The translations under genes were made by a program, and so were the position numbers. Below the pieces are notes generated by a model, which saw nothing but the letters and a program-made list of their open reading frames with translations, ran no database searches and had not been told where the DNA came from. 29,190 nucleotides of DNA. It comes from DAOUMU01 sp034409055. GTDB lineage: Bacteria; Chloroflexota; Anaerolineae; 4572-78; J111. The stretch spans positions 1-29,190 of the forward strand of contig DAOUMU010000211.1 in the NCBI GenBank assembly GCA_034409055.1, written 5' to 3'. Below, one piece after another: positions 7,782 through 14,567 of the stretch. Numbering within the stretch: the first letter of the stretch is position 1; each line of letters begins with the position of its first letter.

Positions 7782-8765
7782 TCACCAATTCTTGCGCCAG
7801 CCGGCTACGATGATCGACTTTTCATTGGTCACTTCTACCGGTATTGACTCGGATAATCTGGCTTTAACCGTTTTGCGGTCGTCCGTATCAACCACGGTCA
7901 GGGTCCATATACAAGGTACGGGTTTCGTATCAATAGTGATGTCATAGAACCCGGCTGGCCAATCATAACTCTCCTGGTAGGTACCCCAACCCACTGGACC
8001 GGAAGGATAGGAGATGGTAGAATAATCGCCACAACTGGCCTGCACAAAGACCCCATTAACCGGATTGCCATTGACGTCGACGATGTCGCCCAAAAAGCGG
8101 GTGAGACCGTAATTGGTATCGTCATACCAGCCGGTCGGTTCAAATTGATACTTTGGCCTTTGCGGAGCAGGGGGAGGATTATCGGCCACCGGTTGGGGAA
8201 CCGGAGCGGATTCTACGGGCGGAGCAGAAGCCTGGGTAACAGGTACGCCCTCGGTATTGCTGGCGCTGACAACGGCGTTGGAAACCCAACCGGTCGCATC
8301 ACCAGAAATCTTTATTTGCCACCAGGAAGTATCGGCATTTCGACCGACAATGGGCACCGGAGTATCTGCGTTAAGTGTGCCAAGCACTGCATAATTAATT
8401 CCAGGGCCAGAGCGAATATTAACCGGACCGGGGGCAATAAGTTGCGGTTCGTTGACAGATTGGGTAACAGGGGCAGGTGAGCTAGCTTGAGCGGTGTCTC
8501 CCTCGGGCAGTGTGTCACTCTCAGTTTGAGGCTCAGAGGTTAACAAAACTCGGGTGGCAGTTGGCGTTGGGATGGGGGTCACCGGGGTAGGGGTGGGAAT
8601 GATGACCATAGGTTCAGCCGGCGCAGGTGTAAAAGTCGGAATGGGGGTACGTGTAGCGTATTGCAAGCTGAAGTCTGCTTCAAGGAGTCGCGTAAAAAGC
8701 GTAGCGAAAATTATATAATTAATCAAAATTAAGGCTATGGCTAAACTCCAGTATCGAGCTTTCAT
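7782..8765 (-). CDS. Membrane-anchored SH3b-domain protein
   Basis: 327 residues. An N-terminal membrane anchor (residues about 7-25) is followed by a Pro/Thr-rich stalk (38-75), a bacterial SH3 domain (about 113-168; VNIRSGPGINYAVLGTL, SWWQIK, GWVSNAVV), a second Pro-rich linker, and a C-terminal beta domain of about 125 residues with carboxypeptidase-regulatory or Ig-like features (GDIVDVNGNPVNGVFVQA, GFYDITID). SH3b domains usually bind peptidoglycan peptides, so the protein probably sits at the wall outside the membrane. GGAGGT (8775-8780) lies 9 nt before the ATG and fixes the start. It is divergent from the GT2 gene at 8865 and shares an overlapping promoter zone with it. No enzymatic motif is seen. 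Confidence 0.85.
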   Translation of the reverse strand: MKARYWSLAIALILINYIIFATLFTRLLEADFSLQYATRTPIPTFTPAPAEPMVIIPTPTPVTPIPTPTATRVLLTSEPQTESDTLPEGDTAQASSPAPVTQSVNEPQLIAPGPVNIRSGPGINYAVLGTLNADTPVPIVGRNADTSWWQIKISGDATGWVSNAVVSASNTEGVPVTQASAPPVESAPVPQPVADNPPPAPQRPKYQFEPTGWYDDTNYGLTRFLGDIVDVNGNPVNGVFVQASCGDYSTISYPSGPVGWGTYQESYDWPAGFYDITIDTKPVPCIWTLTVVDTDDRKTVKARLSESIPVEVTNEKSIIVAGWRKNW

Positions 8766-8800
8766 CGGCCAACAACCTCCATTGTTTCTGAACCGCTCTC

Positions 8801-8830
8801 TTGAACATTAAATTCATTATACCATATAAT
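8801..8830 (+). promoter_or_regulatory. Promoter of the GT2 gene at 8865
   Basis: TTGAAC (8801-8806), 18 bp spacer, TATAAT (8825-8830). It predicts a start near 8837 and a leader of about 28 nt. It overlaps the opposing promoter of the SH3b gene. Confidence 0.65.
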
Positions 8831-8845
8831 CTTGTCCTGTTACAA
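8816..8845 (-). promoter_or_regulatory. Promoter of the SH3b gene
   Basis: On the minus strand TTGTAA (8840-8845), 18 bp spacer, perfect TATAAT (8816-8821). Transcription would start near 8809, about 44 nt before the ATG. The two -10 boxes lie 3 bp apart on opposite strands. Confidence 0.65.
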
Positions 8846-8864
8846 CATTACGTCAAGTAATAGT

Positions 8865-9872
8865 ATGAAAGTTTCCGTTATTTGCACAGTGCTTAACGAA
8901 GGCCAGAGTATTCAACGGTTATTAGACACCCTGGCCCAACAAACCCGGCCTCCAGACGAGATCATCTTTGTTGATGGCGGCTCATCCGATGATACGGTTT
9001 CTATTTTGGAGGGATATGCCACCGAGTATAACCTCCCTTTGCGAGTCATCGTAGCCCCCGGGGCAAACATTAGTCAGGGCCGCAATATGGCCATTGAGGC
9101 TGCCACCGGCCCCATCATCGCCAGCACCGATGCCGGCGTGCGACTGAACAAACATTGGCTAGAGGAGCTGCTCAAGCCTTTTCAAGCCGTGCCACCACCG
9201 GCCGTCGTCTCCGGATTTTTTGTCCCCGACCCGCAATCCGCCTTTGAAGTAGCTATGGGGGCAACCGTATTGCCCAGTCTGGCCGATATTAACCCGGCCA
9301 CCTTTTTGCCCAGCAGCCGTTCCATTGCCTTTCTCAAATCAAGTTGGGAGGCAGCAGGCCGTTATCCAGAATGGTTAGACTTTTGCGAGGATCTTATTTT
9401 TGATTTTCGACTGCGCGAGCAGACCGGACCCTTTGTTTTTGCGCCGAAAGCCATTGTCTATTTCCGACCCCGGAGCAGCTTGCGCGCCTTTTTTAAACAA
9501 TATTACCAATACGCTCGGGGCGATGGTAAAGCCGATTTGTGGCGCAAACGGCATGCCATCCGCTATCTCACTTATCTGGTGGCCCTGCCCCTGCTGGTGG
9601 TGTCAGGAGCCATCATATCGCCGTGGTGGTGGCTTTTCGGGATCATCCTGGGCGGACTGGGTCTGTTTTACACGCCTTACAAGCGATTACCTTTATTGTG
9701 GGGGGCGCTTTCAAGCATGGAAAAATTACGGGCAATTTTTTGGGTCCCCATTATCAGAATCACGGGTGACGTAGCCAAGATGATTGGTTATCCTGTAGGT
9801 TGGAAATGGCGGCTGGAACGTTTATCTACGCAACCAGAATTACGCTGGCAAGACCGTAAAGATGCCCGGTAA
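8865..9872 (+). CDS. GT2 glycosyltransferase with C-terminal membrane segments
   Basis: 335 residues from the ATG at 8865; the upstream in-frame TTG at 8832 lies at or before the predicted transcription start. The N-terminal GT-A domain has SVICTVLNEGQS (4-15), FVDGGSSDDT (35-44), GANISQGRN (67-74) and the DxD-like ASTDAG (86-91). A later FCEDLIFDFRLRE takes the place of the usual ED motif near the catalytic base. Hydrophobic segments near 230-270 should anchor the protein. It resembles membrane GT2 enzymes that extend surface polysaccharides; the sugar is unknown. The gene stands alone, with its own promoter and 239 bp of spacer before the kinase gene. Confidence 0.87.
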   Translation: MKVSVICTVLNEGQSIQRLLDTLAQQTRPPDEIIFVDGGSSDDTVSILEGYATEYNLPLRVIVAPGANISQGRNMAIEAATGPIIASTDAGVRLNKHWLEELLKPFQAVPPPAVVSGFFVPDPQSAFEVAMGATVLPSLADINPATFLPSSRSIAFLKSSWEAAGRYPEWLDFCEDLIFDFRLREQTGPFVFAPKAIVYFRPRSSLRAFFKQYYQYARGDGKADLWRKRHAIRYLTYLVALPLLVVSGAIISPWWWLFGIILGGLGLFYTPYKRLPLLWGALSSMEKLRAIFWVPIIRITGDVAKMIGYPVGWKWRLERLSTQPELRWQDRKDAR

Positions 9873-10023
9873 CTGTAACCAGATTGTAACTGCGATGATG
9901 GCAAAATAATGATATGCTTTAGAATGAGCTAATATTTGGTTTATTTGTTGGCACTCTGGTGAACGCTTTATCTTATTGATAACTGACCTGGTGGTTTGAT
10001 GTTGATGGGTCAGATCGATTCAT

Positions 10024-10041
10024 ATAATATTCTTATATTAT
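10024..10041. repeat. AT-rich inverted repeat upstream of kinase promoter
   Basis: ATAATAT (10024-10030) and ATATTAT (10035-10041) around TCTT. It sits about 38 bp upstream of the -35 box of the kinase promoter, so it could be an operator or merely AT-rich spacer. The remainder of 9873-10078 shows no gene and no clear terminator. Confidence 0.4.
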
Positions 10042-10078
10042 TCAAATTAAGTTTAAATTTTGTCATGTTAAGATAAAG

Positions 10079-10107
10079 TTGGCTTTATATTCCAAGTAAG
10101 GTATAAT
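10079..10107 (+). promoter_or_regulatory. Promoter of the first kinase gene
   Basis: TTGGCT (10079-10084), 17 bp spacer, perfect TATAAT (10102-10107). The predicted start near 10114 falls inside the first ATG codon of the open frame (10112), so translation must start later, at TTG 10184. Confidence 0.7.
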
Positions 10108-10172
10108 CAGCATGAGTGCCTCTTCTCCTCTAGTTGCTCGTTCAATCAGAAAATTATCCTACTCTATCGTGC

Positions 10173-10177
10173 AGGAG
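10173..10177 (+). promoter_or_regulatory. Ribosome binding site for TTG start of kinase
   Basis: AGGAG followed by a 6-nt spacer (TGCACC) and TTG at 10184. The good spacing, together with the promoter at 10079-10107, fixes the start. Confidence 0.7.
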
Positions 10178-10183
10178 TGCACC

Positions 10184-12913
10184 TTGATTGGTAAAATCCT
10201 CGGTAACCGCTATAGAGTTCTCCGAGAAATTGGTAGTGGAGGCATGGCCTGGGTATATCTGGCCGAAGACGTTAAGGAGAACGAGCTGGTTGCCGTTAAA
10301 GTTTTATATCCTCAATTCGGTGAGGATTTATCTTACATCCAACGCTTTAACCGGGAAGCTAAACTGGCCAGTACCCTGACGGATCCACACATCGTGCCAG
10401 TGTTGGATTATGGCGCTGACCGGGATGTTTATTACCTGGTCATGGAATACGTCGAAGGTCAAAATCTGCGTGAAGTGCTCAGTGATCGGGGATCTTTGCC
10501 ATGGCGAGAGGCCCTTGAGATCATCGATCAGTTAGCCACTGCCCTGGAACATGCCCATTTGCATGGGGTTGTCCACAGAGATATCAAGCCCCAAAATATG
10601 ATGGTAACCGAGGACGGGCTTTTAAAAGTGCTTGATTTTGGTATTGCCCGTGTTCCCACCCTCCCCTCTCTGACTCAATCGGGCTTTGTTGGTTCGCCCT
10701 ATTACGTTTCACCAGAACAGGCTATGGGCGAAGAAGTGGACATCCGGTCCGATATTTACTCATCAGGCATTGTTTTATACGAATTACTCAGCGGAAAAAT
10801 CCCTTTCGACGCCAAAAGCCCCTGGTCAATCATCAGCCAACATATCACCAAAGAGCCTAAACCTATTCGCTTAAAAGAAGGCGACATTCCGGACGATGTC
10901 AACCAACTGTTGAATCAGATGATCGCCAAACAACCTGAAGATCGCTTCCCCACCCCGACAGCTCTTCGTCGCGCAATTACCGCCGTGTTGGCCGGCCGGC
11001 CGATGCCGGACAGCTTTCTAGATACCCAACCCATCGCTCCGCTTGATAAGGCGGCTATGGCTGAGAGTCTCTATCAACGCGCCCAGCAAGCGATGAGTGC
11101 TAAGGAATGGGCCAGGGCCGTAGATCTTTTGAAGCAGGCCCTCAACCTTGACCCCGAGCACGCCCAGGCTTCTGAAAAGTTGGCTTTGGCCGAACAGAAA
11201 ACATTTTTAGTTTCGCTCTATAATGCAGCCAAGCGGGCCATCAAAAAAGAGGATTGGGAAGAGGCTATCAGCCACCTAAATGGTGTTCTTGAACTTGAAC
11301 CTGAACACGAAGAGGCTGGCCGGTTGCTGGAAGAGGTCCGCCGGGCCTTGGAAGAGGAAGACGCTCGCCAATTTATCGTGACCCGTTATAACGAGGGGGT
11401 GGCTCATTTCGAAGCAGCTCGTTGGGAAAGAGCCCTGGAAGCTTTTCAGGAAGTGCAACGTCTCGCTCCCGGCCACGAACGTGTTGAACAATTTTTAGTC
11501 GAAGCCGAACAATACAGCAATCCTAACTTAATCCAAAAACTGACCCAAACCATTAATAAATACGTTCCTCAAGAAACTTGGTGGCGGTGGGGGTTGGTAG
11601 CTCTTGGCATAGTGGTCATTTTTGTGATGTTGTCCACCTTTGGGAATAGAAGTCCGGTTGCCGGTGACGATGATGTAAAGCAACAATTGAAAACACTTTA
11701 TGAGGAAGCCCAACAGGCTATTGAACACGGCGATACAGAACAAGCAATCGCCTTACTCGATCAAATCTTAAAGGAAGATCCGGATTATGCCGACGTGGCT
11801 GCTCTCAAACGGGAGCTCCTGGTCACGCCTACCCCTACCTCTACTTCTACGCCGACGCCGACACCGACGCCGACGGCTACCTCAACACCTGAACCGGACC
11901 CTCTAGTGTTAGCTCTGGATGAAGCCCAAGAAGCGGTAGAGATGGGGCAATGGTCTGAGGCCATTGATGTCCTCAACGAGATACGGGCTGTTGATGCCGA
12001 GTACGAGAAGGCTCGTCTAGCTTCGCTTTTTTGTGATGCTTATGTTGGCCGGGGGTTAGATACACTGGCGAATATCAGGCCGCAGGATAAAGAGAAAGAA
12101 GTTATAAAGACGGCCCTGGCTGATTTTGAAGCAGGCATGGCAGAATGTCCCAGGCGAACAGATTTACAGGATCAGGCGGAGCGGGCCGCAGCTTATCTTG
12201 ATGCACTCAATACCTCCATCAGGAAATATGATACGCTGATTGAAACACTCACTCCCATTGTCGCTGCTGATCCCGATTATGCCGGTGGAAATGCCAAAAA
12301 CCGATTGTATACTACCCATCTTAATCGGGGTAATGCCCGGTTCGAAGCTTCAGATATTGTTGGCGCGCTCAGCGATTATGAAGCGGCTCTGGCCCTCAAA
12401 GTAGACGATCCCAGTGAAGCCCAAACCCGTCGGGCAGAATTGTTGCTTTCACTCCAACAGGTCAGTGCCAGCCAACCAACGCCGGAGCCGGTGGAAACAC
12501 CCTCGACCCCCAGTAGTGACGAGGTTGAGCCAGACGATGAAGAACCAACCCCCGAACCGGTTCGGATAAGATTTGGCCAACCTCAGTTAATACAGCCAGA
12601 AAATGATATGGTCTTTGCCGGAAAATTCGTGGAAGTAGTTTTGGAATGGGAACCGGTTGGTATCCTGGCCCTCGACGAATACTATGATTTAACCATTATG
12701 CACATCTTTGCCGATGAGCCTGTCTATTGGGGGCTGGCCACCAAAGAAACCCGCATAAAACTTAACCCAGACATAGGCGTTGGTCAAGCAGGGGGAGATC
12801 GATTTTATTGGTGGGTTACGGCCAGAAAAGAAAACTCTGCTCCTACGCCTGATAGTATCGATTTACCTGTCAGCCAGCAGAGCGAAGCCAGAACATTTAT
12901 CTGGACCCCCTGA
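10184..12913 (+). CDS. Transmembrane Ser/Thr protein kinase with TPR repeats
   Basis: 909 residues from TTG 10184. Residues about 10-270 form a complete Hanks-type kinase: glycine loop GSGGMAWV (17-24), VAVK (Lys39), HRDIKPQN (Asp133), DFG (Asp151), and SPYYVSPEQ as activation-loop end. About three TPR-like units follow (QRAQQAMSAKEWARAVDLLK and relatives, to about 450), then one membrane segment near 467-487. The outer part has another TPR-like unit, a TPTPTSTSTPTPTPT linker, more helical repeats, a second Pro/Glu-rich linker and a C-terminal beta domain (IRFGQPQLIQPENDMVFAG...) that looks Ig-like. All catalytic residues are present, so it should be active. It lies upstream of the orphan Phd-like gene and the roadblock pair on the same strand, but those have their own promoters. 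Confidence 0.93.
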   Translation: MIGKILGNRYRVLREIGSGGMAWVYLAEDVKENELVAVKVLYPQFGEDLSYIQRFNREAKLASTLTDPHIVPVLDYGADRDVYYLVMEYVEGQNLREVLSDRGSLPWREALEIIDQLATALEHAHLHGVVHRDIKPQNMMVTEDGLLKVLDFGIARVPTLPSLTQSGFVGSPYYVSPEQAMGEEVDIRSDIYSSGIVLYELLSGKIPFDAKSPWSIISQHITKEPKPIRLKEGDIPDDVNQLLNQMIAKQPEDRFPTPTALRRAITAVLAGRPMPDSFLDTQPIAPLDKAAMAESLYQRAQQAMSAKEWARAVDLLKQALNLDPEHAQASEKLALAEQKTFLVSLYNAAKRAIKKEDWEEAISHLNGVLELEPEHEEAGRLLEEVRRALEEEDARQFIVTRYNEGVAHFEAARWERALEAFQEVQRLAPGHERVEQFLVEAEQYSNPNLIQKLTQTINKYVPQETWWRWGLVALGIVVIFVMLSTFGNRSPVAGDDDVKQQLKTLYEEAQQAIEHGDTEQAIALLDQILKEDPDYADVAALKRELLVTPTPTSTSTPTPTPTPTATSTPEPDPLVLALDEAQEAVEMGQWSEAIDVLNEIRAVDAEYEKARLASLFCDAYVGRGLDTLANIRPQDKEKEVIKTALADFEAGMAECPRRTDLQDQAERAAAYLDALNTSIRKYDTLIETLTPIVAADPDYAGGNAKNRLYTTHLNRGNARFEASDIVGALSDYEAALALKVDDPSEAQTRRAELLLSLQQVSASQPTPEPVETPSTPSSDEVEPDDEEPTPEPVRIRFGQPQLIQPENDMVFAGKFVEVVLEWEPVGILALDEYYDLTIMHIFADEPVYWGLATKETRIKLNPDIGVGQAGGDRFYWWVTARKENSAPTPDSIDLPVSQQSEARTFIWTP

Positions 12914-12976
12914 GATTTCAGATACAAAAATTCGCCGGCTTTCCTAACAACAATACCTATTAGTCTCTCACTCCTA

Positions 12977-13005
12977 TTGCCCTCATCTCCCTGGTAGGAT
13001 ATAAT
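12977..13005 (+). promoter_or_regulatory. Promoter upstream of the Phd-like gene
   Basis: TTGCCC (12977-12982), 17 bp spacer, TATAAT (13000-13005). It predicts a leader of about 200 nt before the ATG at 13214. That leader holds no ORF above 12 codons that I would trust and no obvious riboswitch. The rest of 12914-13213 shows no gene and no terminator. Confidence 0.5.
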
Positions 13006-13213
13006 GATACTATCAGGCCTTACTTCTTAATAATTCCGCTGTTTTACCGGTTTTTCATAGTTAAACAGTGCCAAGATTGACTGTTTTACAAGGCAACAAT
13101 AATTTTTACACCTGATGTCAGAATTGTCCATTTTTTGCCAGACTTGGGTTTGAACTGTGAAAATTGTCTTTGTAGGCAAATTCTTGAGCACACAGCAAAA
13201 CATCGGTAAATAA

Positions 13214-13498
13214 ATGGATAGCAAAACTAAACAGTTGTTAATTGGTGAACTTTCCAGGGCCTCTACCATGAAGCACCCGGTTACGATCAAGCGTGGAGGT
13301 AAATCAGTTGCTGTTGTGTTGCCTATTGAAGATCGCAAGAAATTTCAAGCCAAACGTGAGGAAGAACTCAAGAATTTAAAAACAGAATTGAACGGTATTT
13401 TAACGCTTATTCGTAGCCACATAAGGTATCAATCACTGGAAGAAGTAGAAACCCAACTGGCAACACTTCGACGAACACTTAAACAAGAAATCGATTGA
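13214..13498 (+). CDS. Small Phd/YefM-like protein without adjacent toxin
   Basis: 94 residues. The first half resembles Phd/YefM-type antitoxin N-domains: a short helix (IGELSRASTMKH) followed by PVTIKRGGKSVAVVLPIED, the usual beta pair before the DNA-contacting turn. The second half (about 40-90) is highly charged and predicted coiled-coil (EEELKNLKTELNGILTLIRS). The start is ATG 13214 because the preceding in-frame codon is TAA; no Shine-Dalgarno is visible. No toxin gene follows: the next genes are roadblock proteins with their own promoter. It could be a solitary repressor evolved from an antitoxin, possibly acting on the neighbouring signalling genes; that function is inference. Confidence 0.6.
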   Translation: MDSKTKQLLIGELSRASTMKHPVTIKRGGKSVAVVLPIEDRKKFQAKREEELKNLKTELNGILTLIRSHIRYQSLEEVETQLATLRRTLKQEID

Positions 13499-13562
13499 TT
13501 TTGATTTTACCTTTTCCATACCGGTCATCCTGGTCAATCATTTTTAGGCACTTAAGTTTCAA

Positions 13563-13591
13563 TTGTCAAAGGTATGGAAATCTTTTATACT
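13563..13591 (+). promoter_or_regulatory. Promoter of the roadblock operon, with inverted repeat
   Basis: TTGTCA (13563-13568), 17 bp spacer, TATACT (13586-13591), each five of six to consensus. The spacer contains GGTATGGAAA (13571-13580), the exact reverse complement of TTTCCATACC at 13513-13522, 48 bp upstream. Such paired half-sites could be bound by a repressor. Confidence 0.7.
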
Positions 13592-13668
13592 ATAAAGAGA
13601 AAGTAAAGCCTGCCCTCAATCGAGACAGTAGTACCAAGCTAATACTCTCTTAAAAGGGTTGATTGTCA

Positions 13669-14082
13669 ATGCCCCAAATTTATAAAACCGATCTGCTTGA
13701 AGACGCTTTAAAGGCGCTGTGTTCCAAATTAGAGGGGGTGCAAGGAGCCGTTATTGTTAGTATTGAAGGATTTGTCGTGGCTGCTTACACCCCTCACGAA
13801 GGTGAAATGGACGAGGAAGGCCCCACCAGTAGTCCCCAGGTAGCGGCGATGGCGGCCACCCTGATAGCTTTGGGTGAGCGAACGCTCTCTCGTCTGGCTC
13901 AAGGGGAAATGATTCGCTTGTTAATTGAAGGTAACGATGGGGGAATGCTGGTGGTTCCGGCCAACCGTAGGGCTTCTGTGGCGGTCATGGTAGGTAAAGA
14001 AGCCAAGATGGGCTTGGTACTTTATGCCTTAAAACAAAGCGCTGAAAATATCAGCGATATTTTAGAGGGTAGCGTTAATTGA
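13669..14082 (+). CDS. Roadblock/LC7-domain protein 1
   Basis: 137 residues covering a single roadblock/LC7 (MglB-like) domain: an N-terminal helix, GVQGAVIVSIEGFVVAAYTP, then the long helix VAAMAATLIALGERTLSRLA and paired strands (MIRLLIEGNDGGMLVVPA, ASVAVMVGK), ending in a helix. Such proteins dimerise and regulate small GTPases (MglB acts on MglA) or cluster with kinases and gas-vesicle or motility factors. An acidic loop, HEGEMDEEGPTSS, precedes the long helix. ATG 13669 is used; AAGGG lies about 12 nt upstream. It overlaps the next gene by 4 nt, so the two should be translationally coupled. No GTPase is encoded in the window. Confidence 0.88.
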   Translation: MPQIYKTDLLEDALKALCSKLEGVQGAVIVSIEGFVVAAYTPHEGEMDEEGPTSSPQVAAMAATLIALGERTLSRLAQGEMIRLLIEGNDGGMLVVPANRRASVAVMVGKEAKMGLVLYALKQSAENISDILEGSVN

Positions 14083-14468
14083 GAACCAACACCGGACAAC
14101 CAAAAGATAATAGTCAACTATTAAAAGAGATCCTGGACGAATTAACCTCACGTAATCCTGATATTCTTAGTGCCTTGGTTGTTAGCGATGATGGTCTCAA
14201 TGTAGCCTCAGGAATTCCGCACGATGACGACGACTCAATCGCCCTCATTGCCTCTGATCTTATAGATATGGCCGAGGATTTTTGTAATCGCCTCGAACAG
14301 GGCAATCTTAACCGAATTTTGCTTGAAGGAGGAGAGCGCACCGCTGCCGTGGTAAAGGCGGGTAAACATACGATCTTAGCCGTGTTGATCCCCGCTAGCG
14401 CCAAATTGGGGCTAGTTACGCTCTCCATACGCAAGGCAGCCGACCAGATCGTTTCTATTTTTGGTTAA
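14079..14468 (+). CDS. Roadblock/LC7-domain protein 2
   Basis: 129 residues, a second roadblock/LC7 domain clearly diverged from the first: ILDELTSRNPDILSALVVSD, DGLNVASGIP, the long helix IALIASDLIDMAEDFCNRLE, then NRILLEGGERTAAVVKAG and LAVLIPASAKLGLVTLSI. It starts with TTG inside the ATTGA junction, overlapping the stop of the previous gene by 4 nt, with AGAGGG (14065-14070) as binding site. Tandem roadblock genes can give heterodimers; that is an inference. The operon ends at the terminator 14515-14551. Confidence 0.86.
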   Translation: MRTNTGQPKDNSQLLKEILDELTSRNPDILSALVVSDDGLNVASGIPHDDDDSIALIASDLIDMAEDFCNRLEQGNLNRILLEGGERTAAVVKAGKHTILAVLIPASAKLGLVTLSIRKAADQIVSIFG

Positions 14469-14514
14469 CCAAATGGTATTATCACATTAGAAGTGTCTTA
14501 CGAGGTTTTCGACT

Positions 14515-14551
14515 AAAAAAGCCACCTGATAAATGTCAGGTGGCTTTTTTT
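14515..14551. terminator. Bidirectional terminator between convergent operons
   Basis: AAAAAAGCCACCTGA pairs with TCAGGTGGCTTTTTT (stem GCCACCTGA 14521-14529 / TCAGGTGGC 14536-14544, loop TAAATG). It serves the roadblock operon on the plus strand and the second kinase on the minus strand. Confidence 0.9.
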
Positions 14552-14567
14552 ACAAGAAATCTACCTC

